A DNA stretch of 64,000 nucleotides from an uncultured Allobosea sp. (GCF_945957345.1 NZ_CAMFKW010000005.1:102172-166171), one strand, 5' to 3'; shown: positions 26,609 through 35,511, numbered from the stretch's first letter. Translations and numbers: made by a program. The notes: generated by a model from the sequence alone, not told the origin.

Positions 26609-27409
26609 TCAGTCCTGCTTGAAGCTGGCAGCGGAAAGATGGCCGCTTTCGGCGGCTTCGAGAAGGATGTGCCGGAGCACTGTTGGCGAGGACAGCCGGC
26701 AGGTGGCGTGGCTCTCGCGGTCTGCGCCGATGCGGACGGAGACGCCGCCCATCGCGTTGACCGCCTCGAACCCGTCCTCGTCGGTGATGTCGTCGCCGAT
26801 GAAGACCGGCTGGCGGCCGCCATAGGTCGGGGTCGCCATCAGCCAGGCGATGGCGTTGCCCTTGCTGGCGCCGGCCGGGACGAGTTCCGCGACGGACTTG
26901 CCCTCCTGGAGGCGCATGCCCGGGCCCATTCGCTTGGCGATGTCGCGCATCAGCGCCAGCGCCTCGCTCTCCAGCGAGGGGGCCAGTCGCCAGTGCAGCG
27001 CGATCGAGATGCGCTTGTCCTCGACGATGATGCCGACATGGCTGTTGGCGAAGCGTACGAGATCGCGCAGCGCCTCGTGCATACCCGCATGGGTGTCGGC
27101 CTGCGAGCGGATCTCGTCATCGACGCGAATCTGCGCGCCATGCAGTCCGGCGATGTCGAAGCGGTGCGGTGCCAGAATCTCGTCGAGGAAGGCGATGGGG
27201 CGCCCTGAAACCAGCGCCAGCGCGCCGCCGAGCTGCGCGCGCAGCGCCGTCAGCGCCGGCACCACCCGCCGGTCGAGTTGGACGTCCTCTGGCGAGGGGG
27301 CGATCTCCACCAGGGTTCCGTCGAAATCGAGAAAAAGAGCGATTTCGCGGTCCAGGGAAGCGATCTCGTCGGGCCTTTCGGCAATATCGGGTTCGGTCAA
27401 ACTCGTCAT
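26609..27409 (-). CDS. otsB: Trehalose-6-phosphate phosphatase
   Basis: 266 residues, HAD-type phosphatase converting trehalose 6-phosphate to trehalose. Nucleophile Asp28 and acid/base Asp30 in ALFLDFDGTLVEIAPSP, ALVSGRP motif, and the metal-binding FIGDDITDEDGFEAV near the C-terminus. Start at 27409 gives the usual length; the open frame extends upstream without a family match. Divergent from otsA over 282 bp that contain a likely stress-sigma promoter; co-transcribed with the GH15 gene. Confidence 0.95.
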   Translation of the reverse strand: MTSLTEPDIAERPDEIASLDREIALFLDFDGTLVEIAPSPEDVQLDRRVVPALTALRAQLGGALALVSGRPIAFLDEILAPHRFDIAGLHGAQIRVDDEIRSQADTHAGMHEALRDLVRFANSHVGIIVEDKRISIALHWRLAPSLESEALALMRDIAKRMGPGMRLQEGKSVAELVPAGASKGNAIAWLMATPTYGGRQPVFIGDDITDEDGFEAVNAMGGVSVRIGADRESHATCRLSSPTVLRHILLEAAESGHLSAASFKQD

Positions 27410-27608
27410 CGTCTCGTATCTGGGCAGAGAAGGCGGCAGAAGAGCGGCCAAGCGGCGCAGGATATCCTTTTCTGTCTTATCGCTCGGCCGTGGCCTTGTC
27501 GAAATGTGGGTTCGAGGGGTTGCCTCGATCTGTCGAAAGCCTACCATGGAGGTCGCGATTTCACCGCACGGTTGCCACAGCGCTGCCATGTGACCGCGTC
27601 CGCACCAC

Positions 27609-27641
27609 GGAAACATTACGCTTTCGGAAGCGTTCTGTTCC
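27609..27641. promoter_or_regulatory. Candidate bidirectional EcfG-type (general stress) promoter
   Basis: Alphaproteobacterial EcfG promoters look like GGAAC-N16/17-CGTT. Plus strand: GGAAA 27609-27613, 17 bases, CGTT 27631-27634, facing otsA. Minus strand: GGAAC 27641-27637, 16 bases, CGTA 27620-27617, facing otsB. Each has one mismatch; the two overlap as a near-palindrome. Confidence 0.45.
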
Positions 27642-27691
27642 TGCCGCCGATGGCGAAATGCGGGCGGCCCCTGCCGGAGAATGCAAAGCTT

Positions 27692-29257
27692 ATGCGTCTT
27701 GTCATCGTTTCCAACCGCGTCACGATTCCCGATCGTCATGAAAAGGTGATGGCGGGTGGGCTGGCGGTTGCCTTGCGCGAGGCGCTGGAGCAACGGGGCG
27801 GGCTGTGGTTCGGCTGGAGCGGGGCCGTGAGCGAAGGCGCCCCGGCGCAGGTTCGGCAGGTCGAGCACGGCAATGTCACCTATGCCGTGACCGATCTCAG
27901 CGAGGCCGAGCGCCAGAGCTACTATCTCGGCTTCTCGAACCGGGCGCTCTGGCCGCTGATGCATTATCGGCTAGGCCTGACCGAGTTCCAGCGCAGCGAC
28001 TATATGGGCTATCTCGGCGTCAATCGCCGCTTCGCCCGGGCGCTCGCCGGGTTGATCAGGCCCGACGACCTTATCTGGATTCACGACTACCACCTGATCC
28101 CGCTGGCCGCTGAATTGCGCCGGCGCGGCATCACCAATCGCATCGGCTATTTCCATCACATTCCCTGGCCGGCGGCGGAGGTGATCGGTGCCTTGCCCTT
28201 CAGCGCGACGCTGATCCGCACCATGGCCGCTTACGATCTCGTCGGCATGCAGACGGAAGTGGACGCTCGCAATCTGGTCGGCGGGCTGGTCTCGCTTTGC
28301 GGTGCCCGCTCGGATGGAAGGCGCGTCAGGCTCGGCACCCGCGAAACTTCGGTCCAGGCTTTCCCGATCGGCATTGATGTCGAGGGCTTCCGCAAGCTGG
28401 CTGCCGCTTCCGTCCGCAAGGCAGCTACGCCGCTGCGGGCCACTCAGGAATCGCTCGGCGAGCGCAAGCTCGTGATCGGTGTCGACCGGCTCGACTACTC
28501 CAAGGGCATCGTGCAGCGCCTGGAGGCATTCGGCGAGTTCCTGCGCAACCACCCCGAGGATCGCGGGCGCGTCAGCCTGCTGCAGATCGCGCCGCCTTCG
28601 CGCAGCGACGTGCCCGAATATGCCGAGCTTGACCGCCAGTCCGACGAGGTCGCCGGCCGCCTCAACGCCCAGCTCGGCGAATTCGACTGGACGCCGATCC
28701 GCGTGGTCAAGAAGGCCTATTCGCGCAAGGCCCTGGCCGGCTTCTACCGCCGTGCCCAGGTCGGGTTGGTCACGCCGATGCGAGACGGCATGAACCTCGT
28801 CGCCAAGGAATATGTCGCGGCGCAGGATCCTGCCGATCCCGGCGTGCTCGTGCTCTCGCGCTTCGCTGGGGCCGCCCAGCAGATGGGCGAGGCGCTGATC
28901 GTGAATCCCTTCGATTCCCACGAGGTGGCGGAAGCGATCCGCACTGCGCTCGCCATGCCGAAGACCGAGCGCATCCGGCGCTTCGAGAAGCTTTATGCAA
29001 CCATCGCCTCGACCGATATCGACTGGTGGACGCGCCAATATCTGCTGGCACTGTCGGGAGAAAGCGTAACCGCCGAGGCGCCGGTCGCGGGGGAAACGCG
29101 GAAGGAGCCGCGTGCCACGGCGCGACGGGCAAGTCGGGGCGAGGCATCGGCCGCGTCATCGGCTGTGCCGGAATCCGGTGTACGCAAGATGTCGGCAGGA
29201 TCCCGGCGCAAGCACGGTGCTGTCGGAGCCTCTCATCTCACCCTGGTGCGTCCCTGA
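27692..29257 (+). CDS. otsA: Trehalose-6-phosphate synthase
   Basis: 521 residues, GT20 glycosyltransferase joining UDP-glucose and glucose 6-phosphate. N-terminal LVIVSNRV, AGGLAVAL (nucleotide loop), WIHDYHLIPLAAELRRRG, GYFHHIPWPAAEV, VDRLDYSKGI and C-terminal MRDGMNLVAKEYVAAQD are all present. The last 60 or so residues form an Ala/Arg/Ser-rich tail beyond the usual end of OtsA, probably disordered. Divergent from otsB; makes trehalose for osmotic and desiccation stress with OtsB. Confidence 0.96.
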   Translation: MRLVIVSNRVTIPDRHEKVMAGGLAVALREALEQRGGLWFGWSGAVSEGAPAQVRQVEHGNVTYAVTDLSEAERQSYYLGFSNRALWPLMHYRLGLTEFQRSDYMGYLGVNRRFARALAGLIRPDDLIWIHDYHLIPLAAELRRRGITNRIGYFHHIPWPAAEVIGALPFSATLIRTMAAYDLVGMQTEVDARNLVGGLVSLCGARSDGRRVRLGTRETSVQAFPIGIDVEGFRKLAAASVRKAATPLRATQESLGERKLVIGVDRLDYSKGIVQRLEAFGEFLRNHPEDRGRVSLLQIAPPSRSDVPEYAELDRQSDEVAGRLNAQLGEFDWTPIRVVKKAYSRKALAGFYRRAQVGLVTPMRDGMNLVAKEYVAAQDPADPGVLVLSRFAGAAQQMGEALIVNPFDSHEVAEAIRTALAMPKTERIRRFEKLYATIASTDIDWWTRQYLLALSGESVTAEAPVAGETRKEPRATARRASRGEASAASSAVPESGVRKMSAGSRRKHGAVGASHLTLVRP

Positions 29258-29438
29258 GACTTAGGTTGCGACGCCAAAAACGGCCGAAAACTTGGGGTCA
29301 TGCTGTCTGCCCCTTTCGCGGCCCTTGCCGAATAAGGTCTTTGGTCGCTAGAAGGCAGCAGGACCGGAGTGGGCGACTCAGGTCTGGACAGGCATCGTAT
29401 CGTCGATGGCTGAGGAGGCGGGCGGAGGGCTGAGATCG

Positions 29439-31706
29439 ATGCGAGGCGCTCTCGGAGGACCGGGCGTTCTGTTGCGCCGTCTCCGCGAGGTCATGGCGGC
29501 ATCGATCAGCCCGCAAGAGCGGCTGGATCGCCTCGTCGTCCTGATCGCCGGCAATCTCGTCGCCGAGGTCTGCTCCGTCTACGTCCTGCGCGAGGACGGG
29601 TCCCTTGAGTTGTACGCTACCGAAGGCCTCAACCGTGAGGCGGTTCACCTCACCACGATGCGCGCGGGCGAAGGCCTCGTCGGCCTGATCGCGAGCGAGG
29701 CCGAGCCGCTGGCGCTGTCGGACGCGCAGGCGCATCCCTCCTTCTCCTACCGCCCGGAAACCGGCGAAGAGATCTACCGCTCCTTCCTCGGCGTGCCGAT
29801 CCTGCGCGGCGGCGCGGTGATGGGCGTGCTCGTCATCCAGAACCGCGCCTCGCGGCTCTACTCCGAAGAGGAGATCGAAAGCCTCCAGACCACCGCCATG
29901 CTGATGGCGGAGATGATCGCGGCCGGCGGCCTCAAGTCGCTGGCGGCGCCTGGCGCCTCGATCGGCCTCGACCGGCCGATCCATGGCGTCGGCGTAGCGC
30001 TGGCGGACGGTGTCGGCCTCGGCCATGCCGTGCTGCACGAGCCGCGCGTCGCGATCACCAACCTCATCGCCGAGAACCCGGCTGCCGAGGTCGGCCGGCT
30101 CGAGGCGGCGATCGGCGAGATGCGCGCCTCGATCGACGAACTGGTCGAGCGCGGCGACGTCGCCCATACCGGCGAGCACCGCGACGTGCTCGAGACCTTC
30201 CGCATGTTCGCCCATGATCAGGGCTGGCTGCGTCGCATGCGCGAGGTCGTGATGACCGGCCTGACCGCCGAGGCGGCGGTCGAGCGCGTCCAGTCCGACA
30301 CCCGCGCCAAGATGCTGCGCCAGACCGATCCCTATTTGCGCGAGCGGCTGCATGATCTCGACGATCTGGCCAACCGTCTGTTGCGCACGCTGGTCGGCAA
30401 GGCCAATGGCGTCGCCCGCGAGAATCTGCCGGAGAACGCCATCCTCGTCGCGCGCTCGATGGGGCCGGCGGCGCTTTTGGACTATGATCGTGCCCATCTG
30501 CGCGGCCTCGTGCTGGAGGAGGGCGGGCCGACCAGCCATATCGCCATCGTTGCGCGCGCGCTCGGCATCCCCGCTGTCGGCGAGGTACTCAACGCGACCG
30601 CCCTGGTCGAGGCGGGCGACGCCATCATCGTCGACGGCCAGGCCGGCGAGGTGCAGATCCGCCCGCAGCCCGATGTCGAGAACGCCTACAAGGACAAGGC
30701 GCGCCTGCGCGCCCGCAAGCAGAAGCAGTACCAGAAGCTCAAGGAGCTGCCGGCGATCACCCGCGATGGGGTCGATATCACCTTGCAGATCAATGCGGGC
30801 CTCATCGTCGACATGCCGAATATCGAGGCGACGGCGGCATCCGGCATCGGCCTCTTCCGCACCGAATTGCAGTTCATGGTGGCGCAGCACATGCCGACGA
30901 CCGGCGAGCAGCAGGCGCTCTATGCCGCCGTGCTGGAGGCGGCGGCCGAGCGGCCCGTCACCTTCCGCACGCTCGATATCGGCGGCGACAAGGTGCTGCC
31001 CTATATGGAGCGCGTCGAGGAGGAAAACCCGGCGCTTGGCTGGCGCGCGATCCGCATCGGCCTCGATAAGCCGCGGCTGCTGCGGGCGCAGGTGCGCGCG
31101 ATGTTGCGGGCCGGTGCCGGTCGCGACCTGAAGATCATGCTGCCGATGGTCGCGACCACCGAGGAGTTCCGCCGCGCCCGCATGATCATCCGCCGCGAGC
31201 AGGCCATGCTGGAGAAGCAGGGCGTGATGCCGCCGCGCGACCTGCACGTCGGCGTCATGGTCGAGGTGCCCTCGCTGCTCTTCGAATTGCCGGAGATCGC
31301 GCGCGAGGCCGATTTCCTCTCGATCGGCACCAACGATCTCATGCAGTTCCTCTTCGCGGCTGATCGCGAGAACAAGCGCGTCGCCGATCGCTTCGATCCG
31401 CTCGGCGTCGGCCCGCTCCGGGCGCTCAGGCGCATCGTCGAGGCTGCCGCCGAGACCGGCTGCCCCGTCACCGTCTGCGGCGAGATGGGCGGCAAGCCCT
31501 TGGAGACCATGGCGCTGATCGGCCTGGGCTATCGCGGCTTCTCGATGTCGGCCGCCTCGATCGGGCCGGTCAAGGCGATGCTGCGCGCGCTCGACGCCGG
31601 CAAATTGCGCGAGCGCATGGACTGGATGCTGGCATCGCCGGAAGGCGCGACCAACCTGCGCCCGCAGCTCGCCGCCTTCGCGACCGAGTTCAAGGTCCCG
31701 GTCTAG
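29439..31706 (+). CDS. ptsP: Phosphoenolpyruvate-protein phosphotransferase PtsP (EI-Ntr)
   Basis: 755 residues from the ATG at 29439, which follows GGAGGG by nine bases; an ATG at 29406 is in frame but has no ribosome site. N-terminal GAF domain (about 20-150) senses small molecules such as glutamine in the nitrogen PTS; then the EI core with active His367 in GGPTSHIAIVARALG, and a PEP-binding barrel (GIGLFRTELQFM, GTNDLMQF, CGEMGGKPLE). First enzyme of the PTS-Ntr phosphorelay to NPr and EIIA-Ntr. Precedes prfA by 56 bp, the usual order in alphaproteobacteria. Confidence 0.96.
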   Translation: MRGALGGPGVLLRRLREVMAASISPQERLDRLVVLIAGNLVAEVCSVYVLREDGSLELYATEGLNREAVHLTTMRAGEGLVGLIASEAEPLALSDAQAHPSFSYRPETGEEIYRSFLGVPILRGGAVMGVLVIQNRASRLYSEEEIESLQTTAMLMAEMIAAGGLKSLAAPGASIGLDRPIHGVGVALADGVGLGHAVLHEPRVAITNLIAENPAAEVGRLEAAIGEMRASIDELVERGDVAHTGEHRDVLETFRMFAHDQGWLRRMREVVMTGLTAEAAVERVQSDTRAKMLRQTDPYLRERLHDLDDLANRLLRTLVGKANGVARENLPENAILVARSMGPAALLDYDRAHLRGLVLEEGGPTSHIAIVARALGIPAVGEVLNATALVEAGDAIIVDGQAGEVQIRPQPDVENAYKDKARLRARKQKQYQKLKELPAITRDGVDITLQINAGLIVDMPNIEATAASGIGLFRTELQFMVAQHMPTTGEQQALYAAVLEAAAERPVTFRTLDIGGDKVLPYMERVEEENPALGWRAIRIGLDKPRLLRAQVRAMLRAGAGRDLKIMLPMVATTEEFRRARMIIRREQAMLEKQGVMPPRDLHVGVMVEVPSLLFELPEIAREADFLSIGTNDLMQFLFAADRENKRVADRFDPLGVGPLRALRRIVEAAAETGCPVTVCGEMGGKPLETMALIGLGYRGFSMSAASIGPVKAMLRALDAGKLRERMDWMLASPEGATNLRPQLAAFATEFKVPV

Positions 31707-31762
31707 CGACGCTCGTTCCGCGTCAGCTGCCGCTTTTCCCTGTCGTTTCACGAGTTTACTGA

Positions 31763-32848
31763 ATGTCCCTCCAGCTTCCCCAGGATCGTCTCGACGTCAT
31801 CGTGGCGCGCCATGCTGCCGCGACCGACGAGATCAACCACGCGACCGAGGCGGCACGCACAGTTGAGCTCGCGAAGGAGCTGGCGGAGCTCGATCCGGTG
31901 GTCGCGGCGATCGCCTCCTGGCGTCAGGCGCAGGTTTCGCTTGAAGAAGCCGAGTCGCTGATCGCCGATCCTGCGACTGATGCCGAGTTCCGCGATCTCG
32001 CCTATGAGGAGCGCGATGCCGCCCGCGCCGAGATCGAGGCGCGGGCCCGCGAGATCCTCGTCGCCCTGCTGCCGAAGGATGCTGCCGACGAGCGCGGCGT
32101 CATCCTCGAAATCCGGGCGGGGACTGGTGGCGACGAGGCCTCGCTCTTCGCCGGCGATCTCCTGCGCATGTATCAGCGCCACGCCGCTCAGAAGGGCTGG
32201 AGCGTCGATATCCTCTCCGAGAGCGAGGGGACGATGGGCGGCTACAAGGAGGTCGTCGCCGAGATCAATGGCCGCGGCGTCTATGCTCGCCTCAAGTTCG
32301 AATCCGGCGTCCACCGCGTCCAGCGCGTGCCGGATACCGAGGCGAGCGGGCGCATCCACACCTCAGCCGCGACGGTGGCGACATTGCCGCTCGCGACCGA
32401 TGTCGACATTATCCTCAACGAAGCCGATATCCGCACCGATACCCTGCGCTCGGGCGGCGCGGGAGGCCAGCACGTCAACAAGACGGAATCGGCGGTGCGC
32501 CTCACCCATATCCCGACCAACACCGTCGTGCTGGTCCAGGATGAGCGCTCCCAGCACAAGAACAAGGCGCGCGCCTACGAGTTGCTGCGGGCAAAGCTCT
32601 TCGACATGGAGCGCTTGCGCATCGATGCCGAGCGCTCTGCGGACCGGCGTTCGCAGGTCGGTTCGGGCGATCGCTCCGAGCGCATCCGCACCTACAACTT
32701 CCCGCAAGGCCGCGTCACCGACCACCGCATCAACCTGACCCTCTACAAGCTCGACGAGATGATGCAAGGCCTCGTCCTCGACGAGATCATCGATGCGCTC
32801 ACCGCCGAGCAGCAGGCGAAGCTTCTCGCGGAGGAAGGCGTCGTTTGA
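31763..32848 (+). CDS. prfA: Peptide chain release factor 1
   Basis: 361 residues. Ends translation at UAA and UAG. GGQ at 234-236 in [18 protein letters not shown] triggers peptidyl-tRNA hydrolysis; the stop-codon-reading tripeptide P-x-T is Pro190-Asp191-Thr192. [14 protein letters not shown] is the typical domain 2 start. The GGQ glutamine is the substrate of PrmC, encoded downstream. Confidence 0.97.
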   Translation: MSLQLPQDRLDVIVARHAAATDEINHATEAARTVELAKELAELDPVVAAIASWRQAQVSLEEAESLIADPATDAEFRDLAYEERDAARAEIEARAREILVALLPKDAADERGVILEIRAGTGGDEASLFAGDLLRMYQRHAAQKGWSVDILSESEGTMGGYKEVVAEINGRGVYARLKFESGVHRVQRVPDTEASGRIHTSAATVATLPLATDVDIILNEADIRTDTLRSGGAGGQHVNKTESAVRLTHIPTNTVVLVQDERSQHKNKARAYELLRAKLFDMERLRIDAERSADRRSQVGSGDRSERIRTYNFPQGRVTDHRINLTLYKLDEMMQGLVLDEIIDALTAEQQAKLLAEEGVV

Positions 32849-32913
32849 GATGAAACCAAATCGTATCCTGGGCGTTGCTGACGTACCGACACCAGAGAAA
32901 GGGGGGCTCTCCC

Positions 32914-33168
32914 ATGATGAAGCTGTTTTCTGCTCTTGCGGTGGCTGGACTGATGATGACGGCGACGACCGCGACGTCTCAGGCCCAGGAAAGCAAGGTC
33001 TTTCGCAAGATGACTGCCGGCCAACCCGCGCCGCTGCATGGCTCGATGACCCAGGCGCAGGCGCGCAAGCAATGCCGGATGGAGCTGGGCGGATCGCGCG
33101 AAAGCAAGCGCTCGATCAACATCAAGATGCGTCAGTGCATGGACAAGAAGATGAACGGGACCATGTAA
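32914..33168 (+). CDS. Small exported protein between prfA and prmC
   Basis: 84 residues with a signal peptide (MMKLFSALAVAGLMMTATTA, cleavage near AQA). The mature part is basic, about 58 residues, with two cysteines (KQCRMELG and MRQCMDKKM) that could form a disulfide. Strong purine-rich ribosome site (GGGGGG) before ATG 32914. I do not recognise a family. Inserted between two genes that are usually adjacent (prfA, prmC). Confidence 0.7.
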   Translation: MMKLFSALAVAGLMMTATTATSQAQESKVFRKMTAGQPAPLHGSMTQAQARKQCRMELGGSRESKRSINIKMRQCMDKKMNGTM

Positions 33169-33208
33169 GGCCCGCTATCCATCCAGTCGAGTTAAAGGGG
33201 AGGGCGCC

Positions 33209-34048
33209 GTGCCGACCGTGAGGGAGGCGCGGCGCCTTGCCGTCCAGGCCCTGAGCGAGACCGGCATCGAGACGGCAGGGCTCGATGCGCGGCTTCTGCT
33301 TGAAGGTGCGCTCGACACCCGTGATCTGAACCCCGAGCATGAACTCGATGCGGCCACGGTCGCGACCTTTGAGGGCTTTCTGCACCGGCGGCGTGCCGGA
33401 GAACCTGTCTGGCGCATTCTCGGCGAGCGCGAGTTCTGGGGGCTGACCTTCCGCCTGTCCCCCGCGACGCTTGAGCCTCGTCCCGATAGCGAGACGATCG
33501 TCGAGGCCGCGCTCGCTCAATTCGCCGGCCGTCGCGAGGACGAGCTGGCCCTGCTCGACCTCGGCACCGGCACTGGCTGCCTGCTGCTCGCACTGCTCAG
33601 CGAATTGCCGAGAGCGCAGGGCCTTGGCATCGATCTGTCGGAAGAGGCATGCCGGACCGCGGCCGGTAATGCCGTGCTCAATGGCCTGGAGGAGCGCGCC
33701 ACATTCCGGCAGGGTAGCTGGACCGAGGGCCTCACGAGCCGTTTCGACCTCATCGTCTCCAACCCTCCCTATATCCCCTCCGCCGAGATCGCGACGCTCT
33801 CAGTCGAGGTCCGCGAGCACGATCCGATGCTCGCGCTCGACGGAGGCGCCGACGGGCTTGGTCCCTACCGCCTATTCGCGTCGTCGCTGCCATCTCTGCT
33901 GGCGCCCGGCGGGGTGATCGTCCTGGAGATCGGGGCGGGGCAAGGGCCGGACGTGGCCGCGCTGATGCAGGCGGGAGGGCTTGAATTCCGGGGTAGTCGT
34001 CACGATCTTGGAGGGCATGAGCGAGCGTTGATCTTCACGCTCGCTTGA
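33209..34048 (+). CDS. prmC: Release factor glutamine methyltransferase
   Basis: 279 residues. SAM-dependent enzyme methylating the GGQ glutamine of release factors. N-terminal helical domain, then SAM motif LLDLGTGTGCLLLALL (about 115-130) and the active-site NPPY at 185-188 in LIVSNPPYIPSAEI. GTG start at 33209 supported by GGGGAGG upstream. Co-directional with prfA. Confidence 0.95.
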   Translation: MPTVREARRLAVQALSETGIETAGLDARLLLEGALDTRDLNPEHELDAATVATFEGFLHRRRAGEPVWRILGEREFWGLTFRLSPATLEPRPDSETIVEAALAQFAGRREDELALLDLGTGTGCLLLALLSELPRAQGLGIDLSEEACRTAAGNAVLNGLEERATFRQGSWTEGLTSRFDLIVSNPPYIPSAEIATLSVEVREHDPMLALDGGADGLGPYRLFASSLPSLLAPGGVIVLEIGAGQGPDVAALMQAGGLEFRGSRHDLGGHERALIFTLA

Positions 34049-34054
34049 GAATGC

Positions 34055-34284
34055 ACAGGCTTTTGGTCGATTTCGCTTGGAGAAGCAGCCAAAAGCAGCT
34101 ATGCAGCATCCAGCCGAAGCTGGTGGCGTCAGAGCCGGGCCTCTGGGCAGTTCCCGATCTTACAGGATTTGCTCGAGTTCGGCATCGTTTGCGGGCGTGT
34201 TCCCGAGGCGATGCAACTGATAAGCCGGATGGAGCCCCGAAGGCGCGTGGCGCCGATCGGCTCATGGGGTTGAAACCCCTTTTT
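34055..34284 (+). ncRNA. Candidate structured RNA (sRNA or leader) upstream of DUF4167 gene
   Basis: This fills most of the 380-bp gap between prmC and the DUF4167 gene. Successive hairpins are visible: 34059-34096 (GCTTTTGG/CCAAAAGC with inner GCTT/AAGC), 34110-34123 (CCAGC-CGAA-GCTGG), 34182-34214 (GCATCG/CGATGC with inner CGGG/CCCG), 34232-34263 (GAGCC/GGCTC with inner GGCGC/GCGCC), then a terminator hairpin with T-run at 34266-34284. A plus-strand open frame of 112 codons covers it but has no family signature. I cannot match it to a known RNA family; tmRNA, RNase P and SRP RNA features are absent. It could be a free sRNA, a prmC 3' RNA, or an attenuated leader. Confidence 0.5.
34266..34284 (+). 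terminator. Intrinsic terminator upstream of DUF4167 gene
   Basis: GGGGT-TGAA-ACCCC (34266-34279) followed directly by TTTTT (34280-34284). It ends the structured stretch after prmC, 144 bases before the DUF4167 start. Confidence 0.65.
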
Positions 34285-34344
34285 GGAAAAGAGCGCGTGA
34301 AGACCAGGAACGGCGTATCGCCCCTTCAGGTCACCTTAGCCCGA

Positions 34345-34377
34345 CACAGCGTCGCAACCCGCTGTGCTTCGCGACGC
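34345..34377 (+). promoter_or_regulatory. Two mutually exclusive hairpins in DUF4167 leader
   Basis: CACAGCG (34345-34351) pairs with CGCTGTG (34360-34366), while the overlapping GCGTCGC (34349-34355) pairs with GCGACGC (34371-34377). Both are perfect 7-bp stems and cannot form together. Located 52 bases before the DUF4167 start codon. Confidence 0.4.
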
Positions 34378-34428
34378 GCATGACGGCACCACGGTTGCTT
34401 TGAACACAGAAGCGCGAGACAGACGCGA

Positions 34429-35457
34429 ATGAGACCAGGTCAGAACCGGCGTATGCGCGGCCGCAACAATAACGGCGGCGGCAACAATAACGGTAACCGC
34501 AAATCTCCCAATCCGTTGCAGCGTAGCTACGAATCCAACGGGCCGGACGTAAAGGTTCGCGGCACGGCGCAGCATGTCGCGGAGAAATATCTGCAGCTGG
34601 CGCGCGATGCCCAGTCTTCGGGCGACACCGTTGCTGCCGAGAGCTATTTCCAATACGCCGAGCACTACTATCGCATCCTGCTCGCAGCGCAGGAGCAGAT
34701 GGCTCAGCAGTTCGGCCATTCCTTCCCGCCGAATCGCGCTTTCGTCGAAGACGCGGACGAGGGTGAGGACGAGGGCGACGAGGAGGGCCAGACCTTCCAG
34801 CCCGGCACCGGCCCCCAGCCGGATATGCGTTCCAACGGCTACGGCAACCCTATTGGCTATAACGGTCATGGCGGCCAGCGTGCCGAGGGCGAGGGCGGCG
34901 AGGGCCAGCAGCAGGGCGGCCAGCGTTTCGACCGCAACAACCGCCGCGAGCGTTTCAACAACGACCGCAACAACAATAATGGCGAACGCCGCTTCGATCG
35001 TCAGGATCGTGGCGAGCGTCGTTTCGACCGCAATGCCGAAGGCGGCCAGGGCGCTCCCGGCGGTTATGCGCCACGCCCGGATGCTCCGCGTTCCGACATC
35101 CCGGTCAGCGAGGGTGGGGCCGTCGAGGCCGCTCCCGAGCAGGCCCAGGGCGAACAGCGCCGTTTCGAGCGTCCGGAGCGGAGCGAGCGTCCCCAGCGCG
35201 AGCGTCGCCCGCGCCGTGAGCGCGAGGTCGAGTCCGATGCGGGCGATGACGTCGCCTCCGCGCTGCCGTCCTTCCTGACCAACCCGGTGCGCGTCGCTGC
35301 GCCGGAGCCGGTCGAGGCTCCCGCGGCCGAGCCGGCTGCGGCCGCCGCGCCCTCCGAGGAGTCTGCTGAAGCGGCGCCCAAGCGCGCTCGCCGCCGCCGT
35401 TCGCCGCGCGAGGTGATGGATGCGCTGGGCTCGGAGACCGATGGTTCGGCCGAGTAA
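34429..35457 (+). CDS. DUF4167 domain protein, likely RNA-binding
   Basis: 342 residues. The conserved DUF4167 block is N-terminal (about 25-100: NPLQRSYESNGPDVKVRGTA, QHVAEKYLQLARDAQSSGDT, AESYFQYAEHYYRI). The rest is low-complexity and probably disordered: Asn/Arg/Gly stretches, repeated ERRFDR-like units, acidic and Ala/Pro segments, and a basic tail RRRRSPREVMDALG. This composition suggests RNA binding and condensate formation, as inference. In alphaproteobacteria this gene regularly sits between prmC and clpB. Start MRPGQNRRMRGRNNN matches family practice. Confidence 0.88.
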   Translation: MRPGQNRRMRGRNNNGGGNNNGNRKSPNPLQRSYESNGPDVKVRGTAQHVAEKYLQLARDAQSSGDTVAAESYFQYAEHYYRILLAAQEQMAQQFGHSFPPNRAFVEDADEGEDEGDEEGQTFQPGTGPQPDMRSNGYGNPIGYNGHGGQRAEGEGGEGQQQGGQRFDRNNRRERFNNDRNNNNGERRFDRQDRGERRFDRNAEGGQGAPGGYAPRPDAPRSDIPVSEGGAVEAAPEQAQGEQRRFERPERSERPQRERRPRREREVESDAGDDVASALPSFLTNPVRVAAPEPVEAPAAEPAAAAAPSEESAEAAPKRARRRRSPREVMDALGSETDGSAE

Positions 35458-35486
35458 GCCGTTCCCGGATTGACGATCTGATATGG

Positions 35487-35511
35487 AAAAGGGCCCTTTC
35501 GGGCCCTTTTT
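35487..35511. terminator. Bidirectional intrinsic terminator
   Basis: AAAAGGGCCC (35487-35496), loop TTTC, GGGCCCTTTT (35501-35510) and another T. Lies 30 bases after the DUF4167 stop and 16 before the end of the convergent MOSC gene; A-rich on one side and T-rich on the other, so works both ways. Confidence 0.85.

Noticed and set aside
29298..31751. An 817-codon open frame on the minus strand across ptsP
   Set aside because: Antisense of ptsP with no recognisable domain; ptsP has all catalytic motifs.
34059..34096. SRP (4.5S) RNA, because of a GGAGAAGCAGCC-like stretch
   Set aside because: The match is limited to a few bases; the conserved SRP helix 8 loops and the expected overall fold are not present.
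34045..34383. A 112-codon plus-strand frame between prmC and the DUF4167 gene
   Set aside because: No ribosome site, no family signature, and the DNA is full of hairpins ending in a terminator; better explained as structured RNA.
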